A stretch of 64,000 bases of DNA. Origin: Leptospira perolatii (GTDB lineage: Bacteria > Spirochaetota > Leptospiria > Leptospirales > Leptospiraceae). Location: positions 496,001-560,000 of the forward strand of contig NZ_NPDZ01000001.1 of the NCBI RefSeq assembly GCF_002811875.1. The letters run 5' to 3'. Position numbers and translations under genes: made by a program. The number at the start of each line of letters is the position of its first letter. Position 1 is the first letter of the stretch. Below are positions 36,403 through 46,306 of the stretch, one piece after another. The notes beneath the pieces are model-generated. The model saw only the letters and a program-made list of their open reading frames with translations. It made no database searches and was not told the origin of the DNA.

Positions 36403-38767
36403 GTTGTTCGGGTAATTCCAACTCTACCGAATCATCTCCGGAAAGGCCTTCACCGTTTTCGGAGCCATTTGCTCCTGACTTTGCGGATTCGTTGGAAGTA
36501 ACTACGATTGGTCCGGTAGGTTGGTCTCCAACATAGTAGTACTGTCCTTTCAAAGGGTTTTTACATTCTGATTCCGATAGGATGCTTCCATCGTCTCCGC
36601 AAATATCTACTTTCACATAATCCCCGTTAAACGGAGGAATCAAGGTATCTCCGAATCCTATGGTTCTTGCCACGTAAGATACATATCTAAACCAAATCGA
36701 GCCGGAAATTCCGGAACCTGATCCTTGAAAAGGAGCTCCTATATCGTTCCCGACCCAGACGGTAGTCACTAATTTAGGGTTTACACCCGCAAACCAAGCG
36801 TCTCGAACTCCTTTTCTGCTTCCCCATTTTTTTCGTGCTTCCTTAGGAGATTGCACAGTTCCGGTTTTTCCCCCCATCGGGAAACGATCTCCATCCTTGA
36901 GACCGATCTTCATAGTTCCTTCTTCTGACAGAACTGCCTCCAACAAATTTAGCACCATGGCGCATGCAACCGGGTCCAGGATTTGATCCTTTTCTTGCAT
37001 ATCGATCGGAGCAGAAGAATAAAATTCACTCCCTTCATAATCCGTAATTCTCAAGATCTGAATCGGACGAACTCTTTTTCCGAGATTTGCAATCGTTGCA
37101 TAAATCGTAGCGAGCTCTTCAGGTGTAAGTTCTCCTGAGCCCAGTGCCAAAGAAAGATTCGGTTGAAATCTTCGGTCGAGCTCTGACTTGTCTAGTCCTA
37201 GAATATCGCCTAACGTGGATAAGAAGTCTCCGACTCCGATTTCGTGGAGAAGTTTAACTGCTACTGTGTTTACGGATTGTGCAAATGCAACTCTCGCCTG
37301 CATTTCTCCTCGGTATCCTTTATACCAATTTTTCGGAGAATATCCTCGGATTTTTATCGCTTCGTCTATTACGATGGAGGTCGGGTTGATAATCCTTTTT
37401 TGAAATGCCAAAAGATAAACGAGCCCTTTGATCACCGAACCCGGCTGTCTGACTGCAGAAACAGCTCTATTTAGTCGAAATATATTAGAAATTTTGTAAC
37501 TACCGACCATTGCCTCGACATAACCGTTTGTAGGATTTATCGAAATCAAGCTACCATTCATATTTTGAATGATCTTATTTTGTAGTGTCGCCTCTTCGTT
37601 CTTTCCCGCCTTTAAGAAAACAGCTTTGTCGTCCGTGAGTTTTTTGCGAACTCCTTCGATTCCTTCTCTGAGAGATCTTTCTGCGGCTTCTTGTTTATCG
37701 TAATCTAGAGTAGTGTAGACGTTTAATCCTCTACTTTCGAGGTCGATTTCTGAGAAATTTTCCATTACGAATTGCCTGACTCCGAAATTAAAATCGGGGG
37801 CAAGGTTGACCGTAAAATCTTTGTCGAATCCGTATTTTCCGATTTCGGAAGTAACTGTGATCTGTTCGTCTTCCTCTTTAGTTTCTTCTACTTTATAAGA
37901 AGTTCTGAATTTTCTAATGTTCGCCTCTACCTTTCTTTCGAAATCCCTTTCCACTGAGGAGCTCTTAGGATTCAGATCCTTGTGATCTGCCATTAGATAA
38001 AGTACCATCTTTTGTCTTTTTAAGGCAATTTTTGGATTTCGAACCGCATTATAGACTGAGGGCGCTGGAATTGTTCCGACGAGCATCGCAGCCTCTGCAG
38101 GGGTAAGTTCTGAGGCAGGCTTATTGAAATAGTATCTCGAAGCCTCTTCTACGCCGGTATTGCTCTCTCCCAAGAAGATTCGATTCAGGTACATTGCCAG
38201 AATCGCGTCCTTGCTAAATCTACTTTCCAGGTAGAAAGTGCAATAAAACTCAGTCAGTTTGTTGAATATGTTTCTCGCGCCAAGATCGAGAGTCAATTTA
38301 GCAAGTTGTTGCGTGATCGTAGATCCGCCCTGTTTTTGAAAGGTGGTAAGGTTGACGATGATCGCGCGTAATAGAGCGGTGTAGTTGATCCCATGGTGAG
38401 AATAGAAGTCTTGGTCCTCTGAACTGAGCAGCGCCCAAACAATGTTTGAGTGTTCTTTGAGGTTATCAGTTCGTATTGGTTTGAATTTTCTTCTGGAAAA
38501 CTCACCGATAAGCTTTCCGTTTTTATCCAATATACGAATCGGTTTGATTTCATTAGGATCAAAGACGTTGGTTACTTCTCTTTCGAATGCCTCTAGATTC
38601 TTTGATACTTCATCCTGTTTCGTCAACCAGACCACGTAGGATCCGCCGACAAGAAAGGATCCTATGATCAAACCAGCGATCGATCCGTACTTTAAAATCG
38701 ACCTCCAATTTTTCTTTATAGTTTCCCAAAAGGAGAATAAGATCTTTAGCAATCGTTCTTTATTCAT
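36377..38767 (-). CDS. Penicillin-binding protein 1A family, bifunctional peptidoglycan synthase
   Basis: This 796-residue enzyme polymerises glycan strands and cross-links peptides outside the inner membrane. After a membrane anchor (about 27-49) comes a glycosyltransferase domain with the catalytic Glu in EDQDFYSHHG (117-126) and GGSTITQQLAK (147-157). The transpeptidase domain has SVIK (444-447), SVN (498-500) and KTGT (634-637). The C-terminal 60 residues are acidic and Gly/Ser-rich. The complete motif set indicates an active enzyme. It overlaps the lipoprotein gene by 26 bp at the 3' ends. Confidence 0.93.
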   Translation of the reverse strand: MNKERLLKILFSFWETIKKNWRSILKYGSIAGLIIGSFLVGGSYVVWLTKQDEVSKNLEAFEREVTNVFDPNEIKPIRILDKNGKLIGEFSRRKFKPIRTDNLKEHSNIVWALLSSEDQDFYSHHGINYTALLRAIIVNLTTFQKQGGSTITQQLAKLTLDLGARNIFNKLTEFYCTFYLESRFSKDAILAMYLNRIFLGESNTGVEEASRYYFNKPASELTPAEAAMLVGTIPAPSVYNAVRNPKIALKRQKMVLYLMADHKDLNPKSSSVERDFERKVEANIRKFRTSYKVEETKEEDEQITVTSEIGKYGFDKDFTVNLAPDFNFGVRQFVMENFSEIDLESRGLNVYTTLDYDKQEAAERSLREGIEGVRKKLTDDKAVFLKAGKNEEATLQNKIIQNMNGSLISINPTNGYVEAMVGSYKISNIFRLNRAVSAVRQPGSVIKGLVYLLAFQKRIINPTSIVIDEAIKIRGYSPKNWYKGYRGEMQARVAFAQSVNTVAVKLLHEIGVGDFLSTLGDILGLDKSELDRRFQPNLSLALGSGELTPEELATIYATIANLGKRVRPIQILRITDYEGSEFYSSAPIDMQEKDQILDPVACAMVLNLLEAVLSEEGTMKIGLKDGDRFPMGGKTGTVQSPKEARKKWGSRKGVRDAWFAGVNPKLVTTVWVGNDIGAPFQGSGSGISGSIWFRYVSYVARTIGFGDTLIPPFNGDYVKVDICGDDGSILSESECKNPLKGQYYYVGDQPTGPIVVTSNESAKSGANGSENGEGLSGDDSVELELPEQPKEGQTED

Positions 38768-38858
38768 GGCGCTCTCTTTGTCTGAAGTTTTTTCTTAAAA
38801 GTTCCGTTAGGGAAAGGATTTTTTTGGCAGAAACGCATTCTTTCTGATTTACGATCCG

Positions 38859-39770
38859 ATGATTGAAATACGCGAATTTTTGAAATCGATGGATAGAGAA
38901 GTTAACACCAGATTCTCGGGCACTAACCGAATCATTCAGTGGTTTCGAAATAATTTCTTTCAATCGGAATCGCCTGATACTTTATCCCATTTGTACTTAA
39001 ACACGGACCCTCACAATTCGTGGGCAAACCTGGGATATTGGAAAAATACAGCAGAATACTCCTCAGCTTGCCGTGAGTTAGCCAGACAATTGGGATCCGA
39101 TGCCGGTTTGGATTCGTGGCATAAGGTTCTGGATCTCGGATTTGGGTGTGGGGACCAAATCCTTGTTTGGTGCAAAGATTTCGGTGTATCTTCAGAAAAT
39201 ATCACTGCGATTAATTCCTCGAAGTTGCAGTACCATTTTGCAGAGAAAAAACTAACCGAACTCGGCCTTTCCGCGTATCTTATCTGCTCAGATTTAAGAA
39301 CTCTTTCTAAAATGCAAAGTTCCGAAAGAGATAGAATTCTTTGTTTAGATAGTGCTTATTTTTTTCCTGATCAGCAAAAGGCATATAAGGAATGCTTTCG
39401 GATCTTAAGACCAGGTGGAATTTTGGCGTCCGCGCAGCTGATCTATAACGACCAAAAGCTTTCTGTTTGGAAAAGTTTGCTAAGGATCTTAATTTGTATT
39501 ATAGCGAGAATTCCCTCTAAAAGCCGAATGACCTCTGAGGAATTAAGTTCCATGCTCAAAGCGGAGGGCTACTCTATACAAAAACTAGAACGAATTGAAA
39601 AGGAAGTGTTTAGCGGATTCAGCAATTTTTTGAAAATCAACCTGCCTCTTTTAAAAGGAAAGATTCCTCCAGGCCTAGCAAATCGTTATTCTAGTTTTGG
39701 AGAGTTTTTGGGGTCAGAGCTATGCGCTGAGTTTTTTCAATTCGTAGTATTTTGTGCAAAAAAGGATTAG
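38859..39770 (+). CDS. Class I SAM-dependent methyltransferase
   Basis: The 303-residue protein has the SAM-binding loop KVLDLGFGCGDQILVWCKDFG (about 87-107), a ribose acidic contact region (NITAINSSKLQYHFAEKKL) and the post-motif segment CFRILRPGGILASAQLIYND. The sequence does not tell the substrate. It faces the FAD oxidoreductase gene end to end with 37 bp between stops. Related oxidoreductases in other bacteria sit beside cyclopropane-fatty-acid synthase-like methyltransferases, so a lipid role is conceivable but unproven. Confidence 0.82.
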   Translation: MIEIREFLKSMDREVNTRFSGTNRIIQWFRNNFFQSESPDTLSHLYLNTDPHNSWANLGYWKNTAEYSSACRELARQLGSDAGLDSWHKVLDLGFGCGDQILVWCKDFGVSSENITAINSSKLQYHFAEKKLTELGLSAYLICSDLRTLSKMQSSERDRILCLDSAYFFPDQQKAYKECFRILRPGGILASAQLIYNDQKLSVWKSLLRILICIIARIPSKSRMTSEELSSMLKAEGYSIQKLERIEKEVFSGFSNFLKINLPLLKGKIPPGLANRYSSFGEFLGSELCAEFFQFVVFCAKKD

Positions 39771-39807
39771 AATTAGTTTTATTAAAATCGCATAATATGC
39801 AGAATTT

Positions 39808-41064
39808 CTAAACTAAAACAGAGTGATTCAACCACTTTTGCACATCTAGGGCAGTTGCTACCCCCGCCTCTAGGAGTGGAATCCCGTATCTTGCATACGA
39901 TCCGCAGAGCCAAATCTTACGGTTCGGCTGTTCTTGCAATTCGTGAAACTCTGTCAGAGCTCTTTTGCATTCTAGGTTGATCACAGGCCTTTCGAATCTG
40001 GAGCGGCTAATCAGGGAACCTTGCCGGATCTCGCGGGTGGGGTTCCAGGTTTGGAAAATCTCTCTCTTTCCGATGGAAGAAAGTAGTTTATTCAATCGTA
40101 ATGTAGCAGATGCACTATCTTTTGCTGCAGATAAGGAGAAACATAGCGGTGCCCAATTCCTTTTTTTGGCGGGCATAAAACTTTCGTCGGTATGAGTGAC
40201 TACTTCAGAAGATTCGTATCGAATCGAGCGAAGGATCTCCTTTTCCCTTCTAAATTCGTCGGGTAGCATTGTGATTGCTTGGTTGGCGGGTGCCGCTAGG
40301 ACAATTCTGTCAAAAGATTCTTCTCCGTCTCCGTAGAGTACTCTCACTTTGTCTCCGGAAAGTACGAGTCTCTTAGGATCAGAGTTCAACCGAACCTCTC
40401 TGGCTCTTTTACTCAGCCGAGTGGTCACATCTGTAGTTCCCTTTGCATGGGAAAAAAATCTTAAAAAGCGAAAACCTTTTGAGTGATAATCAATGACTGC
40501 CTCTGCGGGATAATTTCCCGCGCTTTCAAGGGAACAAGTATTGATGGTCGCGAACATAGGCAAGAGGTATTCTAAAGCGAATTTTTCGGAATACTGAAAC
40601 CTTCTCAGGAATTCCAAAATAGTCAGTTGTTCTCCCTTCAACTGGTCTAGCTGTTCCGCCGACTTACTATAGAATCGAATTGCATCGAAGAATATTCTCC
40701 TAGAGTCTGAAGAGGTAAAACATTCCGGCTGCGCCAAAGGAAAAAAGTTCCCTCCGATTCCGATCGTCGAAAAACCGAAGTAAGTTTTACCATCGTCATA
40801 ACTGAGCGAAAAAGAGTAATCGATCGGTTTGATTTCGATTCCGGCTTCTTTATAAAGTTCTAATAAACAAGGGTAGTAATTTTTTTTGAATGCTCTAAAG
40901 GGAACGTCTACACGAACGGTAGAGCTTTCGGTCTCGATATTTGTGCCTTGTGCATCCATTCCTACCAATGGCTGCCTTTCGATTAGTGTCACATTGTGCT
41001 CTTTGCCCAAATACCAACAGGCGCTTAGTCCCGCGATTCCACTGCCGATGACCGCGATTTTCAT
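39808..41064 (-). CDS. FAD-dependent amine-oxidase-fold oxidoreductase
   Basis: The 418-residue protein starts at ATG 41064 with MKIAVIGSGIAGLSACWYLG, a Rossmann FAD loop of GxGxxG type, and continues with NVTLIERQPLVGMDAQGTNIE. RVDVPFRAFKKNYYPCLLELYKEAGIEI matches flavoproteins often named NAD/FAD-binding proteins of the amine oxidase group. The C-terminal NRKIWLCGSYARYGIPLLEAGVATALDV contains the second FAD contact. The reaction is unknown. The 3' neighbour is a methyltransferase on the other strand. Confidence 0.85.
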   Translation of the reverse strand: MKIAVIGSGIAGLSACWYLGKEHNVTLIERQPLVGMDAQGTNIETESSTVRVDVPFRAFKKNYYPCLLELYKEAGIEIKPIDYSFSLSYDDGKTYFGFSTIGIGGNFFPLAQPECFTSSDSRRIFFDAIRFYSKSAEQLDQLKGEQLTILEFLRRFQYSEKFALEYLLPMFATINTCSLESAGNYPAEAVIDYHSKGFRFLRFFSHAKGTTDVTTRLSKRAREVRLNSDPKRLVLSGDKVRVLYGDGEESFDRIVLAAPANQAITMLPDEFRREKEILRSIRYESSEVVTHTDESFMPAKKRNWAPLCFSLSAAKDSASATLRLNKLLSSIGKREIFQTWNPTREIRQGSLISRSRFERPVINLECKRALTEFHELQEQPNRKIWLCGSYARYGIPLLEAGVATALDVQKWLNHSVLV

Positions 41065-41161
41065 CAATTACTTAGAAAACAAAATTCAAGCGGTTGTTCA
41101 AGGGTTTTTATCTTTTTCGTAGTTTTCCGCGAGTAAACCCTAAAAAAATGGAAGTAAACCA

Positions 41162-42877
41162 CTATTCGGAGATTTTAAGAACCACTCTTCGATTCTTTTG
41201 CCTGCCCTCCGGCGAATCATTTTCTGTAATTGGTACCGAATCTCCGAATCCTTTGGTCATGATTCTAGTTTCTTCGATTTTATGTTTTGCCTTTAGGTAT
41301 TCTAGAACTGCCTTCGCTCTGTTTTCGGAAAGTGTCTGATTGTCGCTTTTTTTCCCGATATTGTCTGTGTGTCCTTCTACCAAAATTTTTAGATTCGGTT
41401 TGGATTTAAGCAGTGCACCGATCCTATCTAGTTCCGGTTCGGAATCTTTGGAGAGCTCGTATTTATTGGATTCGAAGAAAAGATTATTCAATTGAATTTG
41501 TCTTCCGATAGAAACCGTCGGCAATCGAAACTCAACCTGTATTTTTTCCTGAGTTTTCTCCGTTCCACTTAAATCCACATTCAAAGAAACTGGAAGATAG
41601 CCTTCTTTCTCCGCGTAAAATCCGTATTTTTCTCCGTAAGGAAGGATCAGACTGAACTCGCCGGTTTTTGGATCGCTCTTGGAACTTCCTCTTTTTTCTA
41701 GACGTGTTAAGGATTCGTAATGTATTTCCGCAGACAAAGGACTTCCTTCCTCGTCCAAGACCTTTCCGTTAATAACTACGACAGGGTTTGGCCTGAATTC
41801 TTTTGGAAGGTAGGTCATAAATAAGTGACCTTCTTTACTGGCGTATGCCCATTCTCCGTTGGCGGGTATCGAAAAAAAGTTCACATCGCGCAAGTTCTTC
41901 GAGACTTCTACCGGAGGAGTCCAGTTTTTCCAACCTTCCCCGATTCTTTTTGTAACATAAATAGATAATCCGTTCTTACCATCACTCGAATAATACAAGG
42001 TTCTGCTATCGCTCGCCAGGAAGGGAGCCATTTCTTCCTTTTCCGTATTGATCGTGTCCCCCAGATTTTCGCCTAACAAGTACGTGCCGGACTCATTCTG
42101 AACACTCACGTACAAATCCAGTTTTCCTCTAGAGTCCTCGTGCTGCGCAGAATAAATCAGTATGGTTCCACTCGATGATAAAGTGCAACCGCCGAAGACT
42201 TCTTGACTAGGGCTTTCCTTTTTTCTGTACAAATTATAAAATCTTGGAAAATCGATCATCTTCGGATTGGACCAGGAATTATTTTCTTTGTAACTTTTAT
42301 AGAGTGGAACTTGCTTGGAGTCGTTGATTCCAAAGGATCCAAATAGAAATAATTCATTTCCGCCGGGGAGGGCGGAGATAAGAGCGCTCGGCAGATCGTT
42401 ATTCAGAGGTGGATCCATTTCTCTGCCGTCTTTCCAAAACCCGTTCCTATCTTTTTCGGCAATCCAGATTTTCTGAGTTCCTGATCTGCCTTTTCGCACA
42501 AAGACAGTCCAGAATAACGATCGACCATCGGGAGATACAGTCGGGTTGAAAGCGAAGAGGCCCCGATTTACATAGTCCGGAATTTTTTTGAGAGTCCATG
42601 GATCGATTCCTTTGGAGTCCGCAAAAGGATAGATATCGTAACGAACAGGTTCGCAGTTCGGTCCTTTCATTTCGCATAACATTCGGACCGTTTGGTTTTG
42701 AAGTCTGGAAAGTTCAGAGCTCAAGTCGTTGGAAAGAACTTGCACGAACTCGTCTCCAACATGGATCATCCTTCCAAATTGTAGGACCTTCCCCTCCAAT
42801 ATTCTTTCTTCTGCAAACATGCCAGTCGAAAAGAAAAGAATAGAAATGATCGAGAGAATCCTAGATGATAAGGTCAT
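41162..42877 (-). CDS. OmpA-family outer-membrane protein with beta-propeller-like repeats
   Basis: From ATG 42877 the protein has 571 residues and begins with a signal peptide (ILSIISILFFSTGMFAEE); the same frame runs further upstream but lacks a signal there. The middle has PD40/WD40-like repeats such as FNPTVSPDGRSLFWTVFVR and SSSGTILIYSAQHED, then a carboxypeptidase-regulatory-like beta domain (GKVLDEEGSPLSAEIHYESL). The C-terminal OmpA domain (about 455-571) has LNNLFFESNKYELSKDSEPE, the peptidoglycan contact VEGHTDNIGKK and GFGDSVPITEN. It probably anchors the outer membrane to the cell wall. Confidence 0.85.
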   Translation of the reverse strand: MTLSSRILSIISILFFSTGMFAEERILEGKVLQFGRMIHVGDEFVQVLSNDLSSELSRLQNQTVRMLCEMKGPNCEPVRYDIYPFADSKGIDPWTLKKIPDYVNRGLFAFNPTVSPDGRSLFWTVFVRKGRSGTQKIWIAEKDRNGFWKDGREMDPPLNNDLPSALISALPGGNELFLFGSFGINDSKQVPLYKSYKENNSWSNPKMIDFPRFYNLYRKKESPSQEVFGGCTLSSSGTILIYSAQHEDSRGKLDLYVSVQNESGTYLLGENLGDTINTEKEEMAPFLASDSRTLYYSSDGKNGLSIYVTKRIGEGWKNWTPPVEVSKNLRDVNFFSIPANGEWAYASKEGHLFMTYLPKEFRPNPVVVINGKVLDEEGSPLSAEIHYESLTRLEKRGSSKSDPKTGEFSLILPYGEKYGFYAEKEGYLPVSLNVDLSGTEKTQEKIQVEFRLPTVSIGRQIQLNNLFFESNKYELSKDSEPELDRIGALLKSKPNLKILVEGHTDNIGKKSDNQTLSENRAKAVLEYLKAKHKIEETRIMTKGFGDSVPITENDSPEGRQKNRRVVLKISE

Positions 42878-43004
42878 ATAAGTAGCTTCGGAGGTTTTTC
42901 CGGAGTCCTTGACGAGGGATTTAGTTGGCAAGCTTTGGCGGCTTGGAAACTCTGGATCTATTCCCCCCTTTTCGGAATGTCCCTTAACAGGCAGGTAGTT
43001 TGAT

Positions 43005-44651
43005 ATGATTAGCGTCTCAGGATTGTCCCTCAATTTCGGTAAGAAAATACTCTTCGAGAACGTTACCCTAAAATACAAGGCAGGTTGCCGTTACGGTCTA
43101 ATTGGTGCAAACGGATCCGGAAAGTCCACATTTATGAAGATTTTAGCGGACTTGGAGCAACCTGCGGCCGGAGCAGTCTCGATCGATGTGGGAGTAAAAG
43201 TCGGATACTTAAAACAGGATCACTACGAGTACGAAAACGAGACGGTTCTAAACACCGTCATGATGGGAAATAAGGAACTCTGGGAGGTCGCGAAAGAGAG
43301 GGACGCGATTTATTCTAAACCAGAAATGTCGGACGAGGATGGGATCCGAGTTTCTGAATTAGAGGAAGCGTTCGGAGAAATGGGCGGATATGAAGCCGAG
43401 AGTATTGCAGGCGAGCTTTTGGAAGGTTTAGGAATTCCTACAACGATACACAGCCAAACTCTTTCCTTTTTGACTGGTGGATTTAAACTCCGGGTTTTGC
43501 TGGCTCAGGTTCTATTTCAAAAACCTGATGTTTTGCTTTTGGACGAACCTACCAACCACCTTGACATCAAAACCATTCACTGGTTGGAAATGTTCCTTAC
43601 CAATTACAAAGGCGTCGTCATCGTAATCTCCCACGACAGACATTTTATCAATTCGATCGCGACTCATATCGTAGACTTGGATTATCAGACCATGACCGTG
43701 TATCCTGGAAATTATGACGAGTACATGGAAGCTTCTCAAGCTGCGAGAGAAAGGATGAGTGCAGATAACAAGCGCAAGAAAGAGAAGATCGCAGAGTTGC
43801 AAGAGTTTGTGAGCCGATTCAGCGCGAATGCCGCGAAATCAAAGCAGGCGACTTCTCGTCAAAAAATGATCGAGAAGATCAAGGATGATATGGTTGAGAT
43901 TCGTCCTTCTTCCAGACAATTTCCTTATATCATTTTCAAAATGAAAAGGCCTCTCGGAAAAGATGTAATCCTTGCTGATAGCATCAGTAAATCCTATGAG
44001 GAAAAGAGTATATTCAAAGATTTTACTATTAATATTACGAAAGGTGAAAAGATCGCTATCATCGGAACAAACGGTGTAGGAAAGACTACACTTTTAAAAA
44101 CCCTGATGAAGCAGATAGATCCAAACTCCGGGGCAGTTGTGTTCGGAGAATCTGTAGAAGCTTCCGTATTTCCGCAAGATCATAGAGAAGGGATCGGACA
44201 AGACGCTGATACTTTGGTAGATTGGTTGTACAGACATGCTCCTGCCGGAACGGAAATGGAAGAAATCCGCGCAATTCTAGGAAGAATGTTATTCAGCGGT
44301 GATATGGCCAAAAAACCGACAAACGTACTTTCCGGCGGCGAAAAATCCAGAATCATCATCGGCAGAATGATACTCGAACAAGATAATCTTCTAGCGCTGG
44401 ACGAACCTACCAATCACTTGGACTTGGAATCGATCGAATCCTTGAACTACGCACTTACGAAATTTGAAGGAACTGTAGTATTCGTTTCCCATGACCGAGA
44501 ATTTGTTTCTTCACTCGCGACCCGAATCTTAGAAGTTACAACGGAAGGGATCCGAGATTTCAAAGGAACCTATGAAGAGTTCCTAGAAAGGGAAGGCGCA
44601 GAATTCTATAAAAGATTGGCAGGCGGTCCTGTCTTAGCCGAAGCAAAGTAG
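43005..44651 (+). CDS. ybiT: ABC-F ATPase, YbiT-like
   Basis: This 548-residue soluble protein has two ABC domains. The first has GANGSGKST (about 33-41), the signature LTGGFKLRV and DEPTNHLD; the second has GTNGVGKTT, VLSGGEKSRI and DEPTNHLD. ISHDRHFINSIATHIVDLDYQTM and FVSRFSANAAKSKQATSR match YbiT more closely than EttA or Uup. ABC-F proteins act on stalled ribosomes at the E site. No membrane domain is present, so it is not a transporter. Its start diverges from the OmpA-like gene by 127 bp. Confidence 0.9.
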   Translation: MISVSGLSLNFGKKILFENVTLKYKAGCRYGLIGANGSGKSTFMKILADLEQPAAGAVSIDVGVKVGYLKQDHYEYENETVLNTVMMGNKELWEVAKERDAIYSKPEMSDEDGIRVSELEEAFGEMGGYEAESIAGELLEGLGIPTTIHSQTLSFLTGGFKLRVLLAQVLFQKPDVLLLDEPTNHLDIKTIHWLEMFLTNYKGVVIVISHDRHFINSIATHIVDLDYQTMTVYPGNYDEYMEASQAARERMSADNKRKKEKIAELQEFVSRFSANAAKSKQATSRQKMIEKIKDDMVEIRPSSRQFPYIIFKMKRPLGKDVILADSISKSYEEKSIFKDFTINITKGEKIAIIGTNGVGKTTLLKTLMKQIDPNSGAVVFGESVEASVFPQDHREGIGQDADTLVDWLYRHAPAGTEMEEIRAILGRMLFSGDMAKKPTNVLSGGEKSRIIIGRMILEQDNLLALDEPTNHLDLESIESLNYALTKFEGTVVFVSHDREFVSSLATRILEVTTEGIRDFKGTYEEFLEREGAEFYKRLAGGPVLAEAK

Positions 44652-44673
44652 AAGTTTGAATGAGAAGCTTGTT

Positions 44674-46134
44674 CTAAGGGAACAAACTTCTCACGCATCT
44701 TACCCGGAGAGCCGTGGTTTTAATTTGGCTTGGTGCCACCGCCACAGTGCCAAAGTCGATTCCGATATTCTTTGCTGCATCCGAAGGATCACTGGTTGAA
44801 GTAGAATAGAGAACTGCTCCGGTGTTAGGGAAGGTCACATCGTCGATAAAAGGACCGCTGGCTCCTGAAAATACTTTACCCATATCTAATATACTGATCA
44901 GCTCGTTTCTGGTTGGAACTCTCCAGCCTGTACCTTTGCCCTGGCAAGCGAGTAGGGCTGCTCCCCAATTCATCGGATTCGCTGTCCCAACGCTACAAGA
45001 AGAAGTAGATAACCCTTGCGGGCAACGGTCCCACTCTAAACCGGTTCTATAGTCAATTACGGTGTCCGCGCTCGTAGTTTCGTACATAGGTGGCTGAGAG
45101 TAGCTGTAGGCTCCTCTTACGCAATGAGCTGAATTGTTCGCAGATCCCGGAACCGCGTTAAATTTGAAAGACGCGGATTGAAGTTTCACTGAATTCGAAC
45201 CTAAGGTCTGGCTAGTCCAGAGATTGTTTTCGAAATTCGGGAGTTCGGTCGTAAACGAAAACGAAGGATCGTTCAGATTCGCAATGCTCAGAAATTCTGC
45301 GGCAGAGGGGAGTCTCCAGTCGCTGAATCCTGCGTATACTAAATTGTCGCAAGCATTGAATGAATTCGTCTTATTCATGCCGGAAGGACCTCCTGCGGGG
45401 CAGCTAGAAGTGCTCAAGCCGTTCCCGGCATTATCCAATCTGCAACGAAGCCATACGAGTCCGCTTACGGATTCAGGCATTGTGAACTGATTTGCCACTG
45501 GTTGTTGGAGCCCTGGCCAGATTCTAGCCTTATGTGTAGTCGCAGAAACAGCAGCGTCCTGGCCGGGAAAGGTCGGATCAGAACAAGAGATCGTAGCCCC
45601 GCTTGCGTTATAGCAAGTGGACTGTTCCGTAGTAAGCACTTTTGCGCCAAATCTCATGACCTTGACTTCGTAGGTGCCCGTGTCGCTTCCGTTGACTACT
45701 TGTATCTGAACTGTAGTAGGTCCTAAGGAAACTGGAACCGGCGATGGAGGAAATCCGGAACCCTGAGGAGTTCCATTTACAGTGACTGAGACACTTCCTT
45801 GGGGTGCGGTTCCAGTGAGTGTGATGTCAGTGGAACCCTCCGGCAATGCGACCGAATAACTTGGAACAGCGGGTGAAAAGGCGGGATTTAAACTCAAACT
45901 AGAAACGTCCAGAGCCGAAAGCTGAACGTTCGATGGAACTGGAGGAAGAGGGGAAGTACCTGGATCCACGTGCTTGCATCCACCTAACATGCACTCCAAA
46001 AGTTTTGTTTCTGCGAACTCTTTTGTCGAAGGGTCTCCAGGATTGTAAGTAAAAGGCTTACAAAATGAATGCATTGCTAGGAGCAAAATCAGTAGTAAAA
46101 TCGATGTTTGGCGGCCATACTTTCTTTTCGACAT
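44674..46134 (-). CDS. Lipoprotein with cadherin-like domain and DUF1566 repeats
   Basis: The 486-residue protein has a lipoprotein signal (SILLLILLLAMHSFCKPF). A cadherin-like beta-sandwich follows (about 69-155: LSALDVSSLSLNPAFSPAVPS, then SVTVNGTPQG and GTYEVKVMRFG). Two DUF1566-type repeats come next: the first has WRLPSAAEFLSIANLNDPSF and the second has WRVPTRNELISILDMG, each after a Cys-containing LAC/NACDN segment. Paired Cys should be disulphide-bonded outside the cell membrane. Leptospires carry many proteins of this plan, with no known function. Confidence 0.82.
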   Translation of the reverse strand: MSKRKYGRQTSILLLILLLAMHSFCKPFTYNPGDPSTKEFAETKLLECMLGGCKHVDPGTSPLPPVPSNVQLSALDVSSLSLNPAFSPAVPSYSVALPEGSTDITLTGTAPQGSVSVTVNGTPQGSGFPPSPVPVSLGPTTVQIQVVNGSDTGTYEVKVMRFGAKVLTTEQSTCYNASGATISCSDPTFPGQDAAVSATTHKARIWPGLQQPVANQFTMPESVSGLVWLRCRLDNAGNGLSTSSCPAGGPSGMNKTNSFNACDNLVYAGFSDWRLPSAAEFLSIANLNDPSFSFTTELPNFENNLWTSQTLGSNSVKLQSASFKFNAVPGSANNSAHCVRGAYSYSQPPMYETTSADTVIDYRTGLEWDRCPQGLSTSSCSVGTANPMNWGAALLACQGKGTGWRVPTRNELISILDMGKVFSGASGPFIDDVTFPNTGAVLYSTSTSDPSDAAKNIGIDFGTVAVAPSQIKTTALRVRCVRSLFP

Positions 46135-46306
46135 ACCTTTTTCCCCTGAATACTGTTAGATAAGATGCCACAAAGTAGAATTATTGAGCGAACGCTACAA
46201 GAAGATTCGGAAAATTTGGCAGTCCAGAAGGAAGGAAAGTTCGCTGCAAAATTTTGTCAAAAATACGTACATTTGACAATTTGCAAAAAACCGAAAAAAA
46301 TCTATT

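Noticed and set aside
42878..43078. Longer start for the OmpA-like gene
   Set aside because: The first 67 codons lack a signal peptide and overlap the ABC-F gene start; ATG 42877 leads straight into a good signal peptide.
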